A stretch of DNA of 64,000 nt from an uncultured Lachnospiraceae bacterium (lineage in GTDB: Bacteria > Bacillota > Clostridia > Lachnospirales > Lachnospiraceae): NCBI GenBank assembly GCA_910577735.1, contig CAJTOO010000011.1, positions 124 to 64,123 on the forward strand, written 5' to 3'. Position numbers and translations under genes: made by a program. The notes under the pieces are model-generated. The model was not told where the DNA came from and did no database searches. It was given only the letters and a program-made list of their open reading frames with translations. This document shows, one piece after another, positions 1-7,068 of this stretch; positions within the stretch are counted from its first letter, which is position 1; every line of letters begins with the position of its first letter.

Positions 1-33
1 ATGCTTATGGTTACCTGGAATATATTTACTCAT
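1..33 (-). CDS. IS30-family transposase, 5' end only (runs off the window)
   Basis: Read leftward from an ATG at 33, the eleven codons available give MSKYIPGNHKH, which matches from memory the N-terminus of clostridial IS30-type transposases (usual form M-x-K-[FY]-IPGN-x-KH). A good ribosome binding site, GGAAGGAG, lies just upstream at about 40-47. Only the start is in the window, so the helix-turn-helix and DDE domain cannot be seen. The call rests on a very short peptide plus start signals. The alternative is an unrelated short-leader gene. Confidence 0.55.
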   Translation of the reverse strand, partial: MSKYIPGNHKH

Positions 34-72
34 GATGTCTCCTTCCACTGCTGTCAGGGACATAGACATCAT
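32..72 (-). promoter_or_regulatory. Hairpin sequestering the transposase start codon
   Basis: A perfect 9-base inverted repeat, ATGATGTCT at 32-40 and AGACATCAT at 64-72, flanks the ribosome binding site. In the minus-strand transcript the downstream arm contains the ATG start codon, so the stem would hide it in readthrough transcripts. Such start-site sequestration is known from several insertion sequences as a guard against impinging transcription. Its role here is inferred. Confidence 0.45.
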
Positions 73-159
73 AAAGCATGTGCAGGATTAAATGCAACTT
101 GTGCATAGGTAACTTCTATTGAAGAAACAAAGGGTAGAATTTACTTTTGCAATTTAGGT

Positions 160-212
160 CGAACAAATATTCTGAATATGTGTTTGCTTTTTTACAGGGG
201 CTGTGCTATGAT
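160..212 (+). promoter_or_regulatory. lexA promoter with two LexA-box-like sites
   Basis: The -35 TTGCTT (184-189) and extended -10 TG-C-TATGAT (204-212) are 17 bp apart. Two sequences resemble the Gram-positive SOS box (GAAC-N4-GTTC type): CGAACAAATATTC at 160-172 and GAATATGTGTTTG at 174-186, the second overlapping the -35 element. This fits autorepression of lexA. The boxes are imperfect. Confidence 0.6.
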
Positions 213-262
213 ACTTATAACGTCATTGATAAACGGTATTTAGAAAGGAAAGGGTTATTGTT

Positions 263-883
263 ATGGCATATGGGAAGATAACTGCAAAACAACAGCAGAT
301 TCTTGATTATATTAAGGATGAAATACTGAAACGCGGTTATCCGCCGGCTGTCAGGGAAATCTGTGAGGCCGTCAATCTGAAATCCACATCCTCTGTCCAC
401 TCTCATCTGGAGACACTGGAGAAGAATGGCTACATAAGGCGTGACCCTACGAAGCCCAGGGCAATTGAAATCTGCGATGATAATTTTCAGATGGTGCGTA
501 CAGAGATGGTATCTCTTCCTGTGATCGGGCAGGTAGCGGCAGGCCAGCCTATATTAGCGGAAGAAAATATTGAAAGTTATTTTCCTGTACCCGCAGACAT
601 GGTTCCGAGCGGTGAATCATTTGTGCTCAAGGTAAAGGGTGATTCCATGATCAATGTGGGAATTTACAGCGGTGATCAGATTTTTGTAAAGAGCTGTCAG
701 ACTGCCAATAATGGGGATACTATTGTTGCTATGATTGATGATTCCGCCACGGTCAAGACATTTTACAAAGAAGACGGCCATATACGGCTTCAGCCGGAGA
801 ACGACTCCATGGATCCTATTATAGTGGACGACTGCCAGATTCTGGGGAAGGTCTTTGGCGTATTCCGGCTTTACAGACACTGA
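263..883 (+). CDS. lexA: LexA SOS repressor
   Basis: Transcriptional repressor of the DNA-damage response that self-cleaves when RecA filaments form. The 206-residue length is normal for Firmicutes. Residues 1-70 form the winged-helix DNA-binding domain; the Ala-Gly cleavage site is at 93-94 (VAAGQP); the Ser/Lys catalytic dyad is Ser128 (KGDSM) and Lys165 (ATVKTF). The start is set by AGGAAAGGG about 8 bases upstream of the ATG. It is monocistronic or nearly so, because the next promoter starts 5 bases after its stop. LexA-like boxes in its promoter suggest autoregulation. Confidence 0.97.
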   Translation: MAYGKITAKQQQILDYIKDEILKRGYPPAVREICEAVNLKSTSSVHSHLETLEKNGYIRRDPTKPRAIEICDDNFQMVRTEMVSLPVIGQVAAGQPILAEENIESYFPVPADMVPSGESFVLKVKGDSMINVGIYSGDQIFVKSCQTANNGDTIVAMIDDSATVKTFYKEDGHIRLQPENDSMDPIIVDDCQILGKVFGVFRLYRH

Positions 884-887
884 TATC

Positions 888-916
888 TTGACAGGCTGTA
901 TACAGGAATTTATAAT
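888..916 (+). promoter_or_regulatory. Consensus promoter for the FMN riboswitch/ribU transcript
   Basis: TTGACA at 888-893, a 17-bp spacer and TATAAT at 911-916: a perfect sigma-A consensus starting 5 bases after the lexA stop codon. It drives the riboswitch leader that begins about 25 bases downstream. Confidence 0.85.
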
Positions 917-941
917 ATTAGAAAACAACTGCATAGTGATG

Positions 942-1055
942 ATGTCTTCAGGGCAGGGTGAAATTCCCGATCGGCGGTAAAAGTCCGCGGGCGCGCAAGC
1001 GCGGGGTCTGGTGAAATTCCAGGACCGACGGTATAGTCCGGATTAAAGAAGGTGT
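942..1055 (+). promoter_or_regulatory. FMN riboswitch (RFN element)
   Basis: The aptamer shows the conserved RFN blocks: CTTCAGGGCAGGGTG near 946-960, AAATTCCCGATCGGCGG near 961-977, the GGTGAAATTCC block near 1010-1020 and ACCGACGGTATAGTCCGGAT near 1024-1043. The closing P1 helix pairs 942-949 with 1048-1055, with several G-U pairs. It precedes a riboflavin transporter gene, the usual partner. FMN binding is expected to favour the downstream terminator at 1153-1195. Confidence 0.95.
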
Positions 1056-1152
1056 GTTGGAATCTCAGACTTAGTCTGATTTATTCTGTACGCTTTTTAG
1101 TCCATCTTCTATCCTGCTCTGACAGACTCTTTTCCATACACCTGCTTATATG

Positions 1153-1195
1153 ACACCTGAAGGTCTGATACACTTTCAGGTGTTCATTTTATTTA
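1153..1195 (+). terminator. Intrinsic terminator of the FMN riboswitch expression platform
   Basis: Stem ACACCTGAA (1153-1161) pairs with TTCAGGTGT (1175-1183), followed by a T-rich run to 1195. It lies between the aptamer and ribU, so it is the switch that stops transcription when FMN is abundant. Confidence 0.85.
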
Positions 1196-1210
1196 AGTAG
1201 GAGGTTCACT

Positions 1211-1855
1211 ATGAACAAAACAACAAAACTTGTAACAATCAGTATGCTCTGCGCTATTGCTTATGTAGCTGTGCTTGTGGGGCGCATTCCCCTTGTGCTT
1301 TTCCTGAAATATGATCCCAAGGACATTATGATTACCATGGGTGGTTTCATCTTTGGCCCCGTTACTGCCCTTTTCATGTCGGTGATTGTTTCCGTTCTAG
1401 AGATGTGTACAATCAGCGGAACGGGTCCGATAGGCTGTGTGATGAATATAATATCAACCTGCTCGTTTGCATGTACGGCCTCTTTTGTGTATCAAAAAAG
1501 AAGAACTTTATCTGGTGCTGTTATGGGGCTTGGTTTTGGATGTGTGAGCATGATTACGGTTATGCTGTTGTGGAACTATTTGATAACGCCGATCTATATG
1601 GGTTATCCGAGGGAACAAGTCGTGAAGCTGCTGCTTCCGGTATTCTTGCCGTTTAATATGGTAAAAAGTGGATTAAATGCCTCATTCCTAATGCTTCTTT
1701 ATAAACCGGTTATCAGTGTACTGCGACGTTCTCATTTGATTGAACCGGCACAGACAACGCAACAGACTCAAATACATATAGGTATCCGTCTGGCAGCGAT
1801 TCTGGTGGTCATAACCTGTATACTATATATATTGTCATGCAATGGCATAATTTAA
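1211..1855 (+). CDS. ribU: Riboflavin ECF transporter substrate-binding subunit RibU
   Basis: Membrane S-component that binds riboflavin and works with the shared EcfA/EcfA'/EcfT energy module, which is not in this window. The 214-residue protein has about six hydrophobic segments and the family's N-terminal pattern, with a positively charged start followed by LCAIAYVAVLVGRIP and later an FGPVTAL stretch. Its place behind an FMN riboswitch supports riboflavin or FMN as substrate. Ribosome binding site AGTAGGAGG is just upstream of the ATG. The C-terminal extension after residue 175 adds one more hydrophobic segment. Confidence 0.92.
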   Translation: MNKTTKLVTISMLCAIAYVAVLVGRIPLVLFLKYDPKDIMITMGGFIFGPVTALFMSVIVSVLEMCTISGTGPIGCVMNIISTCSFACTASFVYQKRRTLSGAVMGLGFGCVSMITVMLLWNYLITPIYMGYPREQVVKLLLPVFLPFNMVKSGLNASFLMLLYKPVISVLRRSHLIEPAQTTQQTQIHIGIRLAAILVVITCILYILSCNGII

Positions 1856-1953
1856 TGCTTTTAAAATTGATAAAATATTTTATTACCTATGCGGATATAT
1901 TTCCTCTTTTCTATAAAATTTCCAGTATGCATGACAGTGAGTGAGACATAATA

Positions 1954-2025
1954 ATAGTAACTGTCTAGTGGATGAGCCGCTGAACAGTTATTATGTGAGA
2001 AATCATGATTTTTATTATTTTTCAC
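1954..2025 (+). repeat. Two adjacent stem-loops between ribU and the DUF378 gene
   Basis: First stem: ATAGTAACTGT (1954-1964) with ACAGTTATTAT (1984-1994), enclosing a second short helix (AGTGG with CCGCT). Second stem: GTGAGAAAT (1995-2003) with ATTTTTCAC (2017-2025). No clear T-run follows the first stem, so it is not a textbook terminator. It may end ribU transcription or shape the leader of the next gene. I see no coding gene between 1856 and 2058. Confidence 0.4.
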
Positions 2026-2058
2026 ATAAATACAGGGGTTGATGTATGATGAAGGGGG

Positions 2059-2289
2059 ATGGAAAACATGAAAAATAAAGGTTTGGACTGTCTTGCCCTG
2101 ACAATTGCCATCATTGGTGCCATCAACTGGGGGTTAATCGGACTTTTCAGCTTTGATTTAGTGGCATTTATTTTTGGTAACATGTCATGGTTTTCAAGGA
2201 TTATTTACGCTTTAGTGGGTATCGCCGGACTTTATATTATTACTTTCTATATGTATACGGGAGGCGCGGAACAATCGCACGAAGCATAA
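2059..2289 (+). CDS. DUF378 family small membrane protein (YuzA-like)
   Basis: A 76-residue protein with two hydrophobic segments separated by a short loop and the DUF378 pattern LDCLALTIAIIGAINWGLIGLF near residues 9-30. Family members are small integral membrane proteins of unknown function, widespread in bacteria. Ribosome binding site AAGGGGGATGG lies directly upstream of the ATG. It appears to be transcribed alone; two hairpins follow it. Confidence 0.85.
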   Translation: MENMKNKGLDCLALTIAIIGAINWGLIGLFSFDLVAFIFGNMSWFSRIIYALVGIAGLYIITFYMYTGGAEQSHEA

Positions 2290-2300
2290 TGTTACAATCT

Positions 2301-2385
2301 TGCCTGTTCAGAAGGGCGAAATATGTCTGTTGAGCAGGCATGCAAAGGAGTTTCGGAACTATAATCCGGAGCTCCTTTTGCATGC
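2301..2385 (+). terminator. Back-to-back hairpins downstream of the DUF378 gene
   Basis: Hairpin 1 pairs TGCCTGTTCA (2301-2310) with TGAGCAGGCA (2331-2340). Hairpin 2 pairs GCATGCAAAGGAG (2338-2350) with CTCCTTTTGCATGC (2372-2385), with one bulged T. They share the bases GCA at 2338-2340, so the two cannot both form fully. Neither has a strong T-run after it on the plus strand. Probable transcription end of the DUF378 gene; mechanism uncertain. Confidence 0.45.
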
Positions 2386-2450
2386 TGGTATCAGAGTTTA
2401 TGAAACTTCATTCATTGCATTTCAGATACAGAAGCAGGCGATAAAGAAGG

Positions 2451-2479
2451 TTGAAATACAATATATGGAATAGTATAAT
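2451..2479 (+). promoter_or_regulatory. Promoter of the 545-residue membrane protein
   Basis: TTGAAA (2451-2456), 17-bp spacer, TATAAT (2474-2479). It is 35 bases upstream of the ATG at 2514, leaving room for the AAGGGAAT ribosome binding site. Confidence 0.75.
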
Positions 2480-2513
2480 GAGATATGCAATTTTATGAAG
2501 GGAATAGAATGAG

Positions 2514-4151
2514 ATGACGGTATTTGATTCTGTACTGCTCAATGTATATAGAACGCGGTTATACCTGCCGCTTATGCTGGTGGGTGTGCTATATTTGGTA
2601 TGGCCGAAAGTTCGGGTGAAGGTTGGAAAAGTCATGGACGTTTTTTCCAGAATCAACACGGGGACTTTGGCAGCCATTATGTTTGTAGCCACATTTCTAT
2701 GCGCTGTTCTTGTCTGCTATGACGGGAAAAGCTGGGGCGGAGATTTCAGTCAGTATTTTGCACAGACCAGGGCCCTTGCAGACCATGCTGTAGAAGCATG
2801 GTACGAGAAGAATATCTTCATCATCAATACTTCTGCGGAGGGAATAGGATCGGATGTATATCCCTGGTTTTGGTCCATTCTGCTCCTGCCCATGTATAAG
2901 CTTTTCGGGTTTCATATCCCGATTCTGAAGTTGTATGAGGCGCTTTATTTTGCTGCTTCTATGATTCCGCTTGTCTATATTTTAAAAAGACGGATGAAAG
3001 GGAAAGCGGCGTTTTTGATCTGTCTGGGCATTACCTGTAATCTGTCTTTTTTGATGTATGTAAATTCCATTGAATCTGATCTGCCCTGCATGTTTATCAT
3101 ATTACTTACCATAAATACCATAGACCTCTATCACAGGGAATATGAACACGACTGCATGTGGCGTAAGGCCTTACTGGGCCTTATTGTGGGTGTTTTGATC
3201 TTCGCAGCCTGCGAGACTAAGACCATGAATCAGGCACTGTTCCTCGCGCTGTTGGTCTATGATGTGATTATGATCGTATTATCTGCCTGGAAACTGCATG
3301 TCAGTGAGGACAAGCATCTGCATGTGAAAAGATATCTGCGAAAAGGTCTTGTGATGGCCATGCCTTTTATCAGTTTCATGATTACATCCCGAATCTTCTA
3401 TTCCTATTTTCCGAAAAGCGGGGGCACATACAATGATTATTTTGAGTTTACGATTGGCAGACTAAGAGAAAATATCACCGGCTATTTTGAAATCCTGGGA
3501 CAGATGGTCTGTGCTACTTCCAGGCCGATCATTGCCATAATCAGTTATACCGGCGTCTGTGTTTTACTGATTCTGGCTGTGGTGGGAATGCTTTATAAAC
3601 TGAAAGAGGAACTGTATCTTCTGATTTACATGGGCGGCATGATGTGTATGCTTTTCTTTTATGATTATATGGGTGCAAGGTTTATCTTTGCCATCTATGC
3701 ACTGCTGCTGCTGTTTGCCGGTCAGGGATATTTTTACATAAGGGAAAAGTTTAAAGAATACAGATGGATGGACTGGGGCAGTCTGCTGATAAAAGACGGT
3801 TATTTACTGTATATGATAATAATATTTGTATCATTTAGTGCGGTGGCTGTCTCTATTCAGACGGGGCGCTATTCTCTGCGGCAGGCAGATTCGGTCAGTG
3901 CGCAGGAATTTTATGACTATGTAAATGAAAATATCAGGGATGATGAAGTTATCTACTTCTTTAAACCAAGGGTTCTGTATTTATATACCAATGTATACTC
4001 TTACAACTGGTATGATGAAGTGGACCACATGGATGCGGCTGATTATATAGCAGTCTGTGAGGAAGATGGATACAATCGTGTACATGAATATGCGAAAGAG
4101 CACGGCACCCTGGTGTATGAGAATGAAATGTTCCGTTTATATGAGCTATGA
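2514..4151 (+). CDS. Polytopic membrane protein, GT-C glycosyltransferase-like
   Basis: 545 residues with roughly ten to twelve hydrophobic segments in two clusters, residues 15-190 and 220-455, followed by a soluble C-terminal part of about 90 residues. An acidic motif, GGDFSQYF, sits in the first outside loop near residue 75. This is where GT-C enzymes such as the GT39/ArnT family place their catalytic Asp, and the general layout fits them. By that analogy it would transfer a sugar from a polyprenyl-phosphate donor at the outer face of the membrane, but substrate and activity are not shown. Its own promoter precedes it. Its 3' end overlaps by 6 bases the end of the convergent LytTR gene. 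Confidence 0.55.
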   Translation: MTVFDSVLLNVYRTRLYLPLMLVGVLYLVWPKVRVKVGKVMDVFSRINTGTLAAIMFVATFLCAVLVCYDGKSWGGDFSQYFAQTRALADHAVEAWYEKNIFIINTSAEGIGSDVYPWFWSILLLPMYKLFGFHIPILKLYEALYFAASMIPLVYILKRRMKGKAAFLICLGITCNLSFLMYVNSIESDLPCMFIILLTINTIDLYHREYEHDCMWRKALLGLIVGVLIFAACETKTMNQALFLALLVYDVIMIVLSAWKLHVSEDKHLHVKRYLRKGLVMAMPFISFMITSRIFYSYFPKSGGTYNDYFEFTIGRLRENITGYFEILGQMVCATSRPIIAIISYTGVCVLLILAVVGMLYKLKEELYLLIYMGGMMCMLFFYDYMGARFIFAIYALLLLFAGQGYFYIREKFKEYRWMDWGSLLIKDGYLLYMIIIFVSFSAVAVSIQTGRYSLRQADSVSAQEFYDYVNENIRDDEVIYFFKPRVLYLYTNVYSYNWYDEVDHMDAADYIAVCEEDGYNRVHEYAKEHGTLVYENEMFRLYEL

Positions 4152-4877
4152 GCGGCTGCATAATTTCTGATTATAGTGCAGGTATTGCCGGACAAATTGA
4201 CTATATTTTTGTTTGGACATGAGCGCCTGCCCCTTTTTCAGATATATGGTGGCAGCATCATATTTCGTGATATAACGGAAATTGACAAGGTAGGCTCTGT
4301 GTGGGCGGAAAAAGTTCTCTCCTGCCTGCTTTTCCAGCTCCTTCATTTTACCATAATATTCAATATCACTGTCCAGGGTATGGATGATTATTTTCCGGTT
4401 ATATACTTCTGCATAAATAATGTCTTCCAGATGCACGGTAAAGTGTTTGCCGCTTGTGGTTATCAAAATACCGGGTTTTTGGGGGATAACAGCACTTTGG
4501 CCGGAGACCATCGCTTTTCTGTCCAGAATCTGTTTTCTGGCATTTTTTAACACTTCTGTGAATTTAAGGTCCGTAAAAGGTTTGACCAGATAATGGAAAG
4601 CACCCACATCGAAGGCTTCAAAGACATGATCTGCGGTGGCGGTTACAAAGATAATCACCAGACTTTTATCCCGCTGTCTGAGTTTCCTGGCAGTTTCCAG
4701 ACCATTCATCTGGGGCATCTGTATATCAAGAAACAGAATATCAGGCAGTGTGCTGGCGCACAGAAGCGCTTCACCCGATACATAGGTAACTATAATATCG
4801 GATGGATAAAGACACTTTGCCTTATCTGCAATATAGTCCCTGGCTTCCTTCTTATCATCACATATTCCAATCCGCAT
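4146..4877 (-). CDS. LytTR-family response regulator (orphan)
   Basis: 243 residues. The N-terminal receiver domain (about 1-120) has the acidic pair ICDD near residue 5, the phospho-acceptor Asp in ILFLDIQMPQMNG, the Thr in FVTATAD and the Lys in LVKPF. A LytTR DNA-binding domain follows (about 140-240; FRPHRAYLVNFRYI). Such regulators usually pair with a 5TM or LytS-type sensor kinase, but none is adjacent. I chose the internal ATG at 4877 (upstream AGGGATGGGA): the first in-frame start at 4979 lies on a TATAAT sequence (4979-4984) that looks like the -10 of this gene. Confidence 0.88.
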   Translation of the reverse strand: MRIGICDDKKEARDYIADKAKCLYPSDIIVTYVSGEALLCASTLPDILFLDIQMPQMNGLETARKLRQRDKSLVIIFVTATADHVFEAFDVGAFHYLVKPFTDLKFTEVLKNARKQILDRKAMVSGQSAVIPQKPGILITTSGKHFTVHLEDIIYAEVYNRKIIIHTLDSDIEYYGKMKELEKQAGENFFRPHRAYLVNFRYITKYDAATIYLKKGQALMSKQKYSQFVRQYLHYNQKLCSRS

Positions 4878-5046
4878 AGCGCACGTCCCATCCCTGATCT
4901 CATTCTGATTTCCGGCAAGAACACCAGTTCTGACAAAGACATTTGTCCGCACGGCATCTTTCCTGTAAATCTGATTCAATTATAGCGAAATATGTTTATG
5001 ATTTGTGATAAATGGACGCCAATGGGACTTTTTCTGCTGTAAAACA

Positions 5047-5394
5047 TTACAGATCGTCTTTTTCGATAAAAACACCGTCCCGCCAGATTCTTTCCAGATC
5101 ATAGAAAAGGCGGTTCTCCCGGTCAAAAATATGGATAATAATATCCTGAAAGTCCATCAAGATCCAGTTGGCATTCTGGTAACCTTCCGTCTGTCTCAGG
5201 TGACAGCCGCTGCGTGCAAGCACTTCCGATACATTGTCAGCCATTGCCTGAATCTGGCTCTTGTTACTGCCGTCTGCAATGATAAAATAATCTGCAATGG
5301 TGGAAATATGACTGATATCAATGATGCGGATATCATCTGCCTTTTTGTCCTCCAGAGCGTCTATGGCAAGCTTTGCAATTTCGTTTGTGTTCAT
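5047..5394 (-). CDS. rsfS: Ribosomal silencing factor RsfS
   Basis: 115-residue member of the RsfS/Iojap family, which binds L14 on the large ribosomal subunit and blocks 30S joining during slow growth. The core shows the family's DIRIIDISHIS-TIADYFIIADG stretch and the WILMDFQDIIIHIF strand. The start at 5394 has GGAG nine bases upstream; a longer reading to 5484 overlaps yqeK and lacks a better site. It is the last gene of the rplU-to-rsfS cluster; nadD-yqeK-rsfS order is conserved in Firmicutes. Confidence 0.95.
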   Translation of the reverse strand: MNTNEIAKLAIDALEDKKADDIRIIDISHISTIADYFIIADGSNKSQIQAMADNVSEVLARSGCHLRQTEGYQNANWILMDFQDIIIHIFDRENRLFYDLERIWRDGVFIEKDDL

Positions 5395-5446
5395 AGTAAT
5401 CTCCATTTCTATATTTCTATGCTGCGTTTGTTGATAGGAAGCAGGG

Positions 5447-6046
5447 TTAATGCCGAAGGGAACTGCCCTTCTTATAATATTCATAGGTCTCTTCTGTCAT
5501 GGAATCAATCTGTCCATCTGTGGTCTTGAGATAAGCCAGGGTATTCTCCAGAATCTTAGCCATGGTAGTATCCAGGTTCTGATAGGCCATTTGACGGATC
5601 TGCTCCAGATCAGCCACATGTTTGCGTCCCGGTTCGATATAGTCGGCAATATACAGGATTTTCTCAAGTTTGCTCATCTGTGGCCGGCCAGTGGTATGAT
5701 AACGAATGGCATTTAAGATATCGGGCACTGTGACGCCATATCTTGTCTCTGCCAGATAGGCACCAACCTTAGCGTGCAGAAGCGCAGAGGGATTGAGACG
5801 CTCCACGTCTGATATTTCCAAATGGTTTTTCTCACAGAGTGCGATCTGCTCTTCGCCCTTTAATGGTTTGGCACAGTCATGCAGCAGACCGGCTGTCATA
5901 GCACTGTCCATATCTGCCCCATGTGCCATGGCCAGACAGGCCGCTGTATAGGATACACCCAGCGTGTGCAGATACCGCTTGGATGATAATTCCTGCTCCA
6001 TTGCTTTGCGCAGTTCCTGTAATTCTATTTTGCTTTTCTCTACCAT
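5447..6046 (-). CDS. yqeK: HD-domain hydrolase YqeK
   Basis: 199 residues, HD superfamily. Metal ligands are visible as His27 (RYLHTLGV), the HD pair in AGLLHDCAKP near residue 56, and the downstream RYHTTGRP and ILYIADYIEPGR motifs. Characterised YqeK proteins symmetrically hydrolyse diadenosine tetraphosphate to ADP, so this is the likely reaction. It sits 3 bases after nadD and just before rsfS in a tightly packed operon. Its 3' end lies within the region upstream of the chosen rsfS start. Confidence 0.95.
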   Translation of the reverse strand: MVEKSKIELQELRKAMEQELSSKRYLHTLGVSYTAACLAMAHGADMDSAMTAGLLHDCAKPLKGEEQIALCEKNHLEISDVERLNPSALLHAKVGAYLAETRYGVTVPDILNAIRYHTTGRPQMSKLEKILYIADYIEPGRKHVADLEQIRQMAYQNLDTTMAKILENTLAYLKTTDGQIDSMTEETYEYYKKGSSLRH

Positions 6047-6049
6047 AGC

Positions 6050-6658
6050 TTATTCCTCCTGATACAGTTTATGATCATAAATATAGTTCTCCACGGCTTT
6101 CGGAACCAGGTCATGTATGGGTAGATTATTTCGTACCCGGTCCCGAATCATGGTGGAGGACACTTCCATAGCCGGAATCTCCAGGATTGAAATTCTGGCT
6201 CCGAATTTCCCTTCCAGGTATGCAATCTGCTTCTTCATGTCAGTCTTGGATTTATTGTTCCGCACCGCTGCCAGCACATGCGCGCGGCAAAAGATTTCCT
6301 GCGGGTTTTTCCATTGTTCAATGGCCCATAGGCTGTCTGCACCCAGAAGAAAATAGAATGTTGTGTCCGGAGCGGCATCTTTTAAATCTTTCAGTGTTTC
6401 ACAGGTATAGGTATTTTTCGCCTTGTCCACTTCTATCAGGGACAGGCTGAAAGAAGGCATATTCCTGATAGCCAGACGTGTCATCTCACATCTTGTTTCT
6501 GCAGGCAGTACCGTATCCAAGTCTTTCATATAAGGGACACCGCTTGGAACGAACAGTACTTCATGTAAGGCAAATTGTTCCAGGGCTCTTTTGGCAATTT
6601 CCAGATGCCCCAGATGAATCGGATTAAAAGTTCCGCCCATGATTCCTATTTTCTTCAT
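6050..6658 (-). CDS. nadD: Nicotinate-mononucleotide adenylyltransferase NadD
   Basis: 202 residues. Joins NaMN and ATP to form NaAD in NAD synthesis. The nucleotidyltransferase signature GGTFNPIHLGH near residues 8-18 and the C-terminal SSTMIRDRV motif (ISSTxxR class) are both present. I set the start at 6658 because the GGAGGG site is 11 bases upstream; the in-frame ATG at 6667 is only about 2 bases from it. It belongs to the rplU operon. Confidence 0.95.
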   Translation of the reverse strand: MKKIGIMGGTFNPIHLGHLEIAKRALEQFALHEVLFVPSGVPYMKDLDTVLPAETRCEMTRLAIRNMPSFSLSLIEVDKAKNTYTCETLKDLKDAAPDTTFYFLLGADSLWAIEQWKNPQEIFCRAHVLAAVRNNKSKTDMKKQIAYLEGKFGARISILEIPAMEVSSTMIRDRVRNNLPIHDLVPKAVENYIYDHKLYQEE

Positions 6659-6712
6659 CTGCCGCATACCCTCCGATCATCCATATGGTTGTGATAAATC
6701 TGTCTAGTCCTT

Positions 6713-7006
6713 TCAGGCTTTGGGCAGGACAATCCGTGGATTTTTCTTATCTGGTTTATATAATATGAATTTCCGGCCGATAACCTGTACTACCTGAGAG
6801 TGTGTACGCTCAGCGACAACCTGTGCGATCTCTTTGGGATCATCCAGACAGTTTTTGAGGACAGTAATTTTGAGCAGTTCTCTTGTATTGAAACACTCCT
6901 CAATTGCCACCGTAACTTCCGGTGTCAGACTGGCTTTGCCAATCTGAAAAACGGGATTTAGGGTGCTTGCCAGACTTTTTAAATAGGAACGCTGTTTACT
7001 TGTCAT
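6713..7006 (-). CDS. yhbY: YhbY/CRM-domain RNA-binding protein
   Basis: 97 residues consisting of a single CRM domain: LTSKQRSYLKSLA-like start, an IGKASLTPEV segment replacing the usual GKxGLT, and a VQVIGRKFILY end. The family associates with pre-50S ribosomal subunits. Location between obgE and nadD matches the conserved Firmicutes gene order for ribosome assembly factors. Confidence 0.93.
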   Translation of the reverse strand: MTSKQRSYLKSLASTLNPVFQIGKASLTPEVTVAIEECFNTRELLKITVLKNCLDDPKEIAQVVAERTHSQVVQVIGRKFILYKPDKKNPRIVLPKA

Positions 7007-7068
7007 AGTTTCCTCCGTTTTATAAATTCTATCAATCCTGTCGTGATCAGCTGGTGCACTAAATATGT

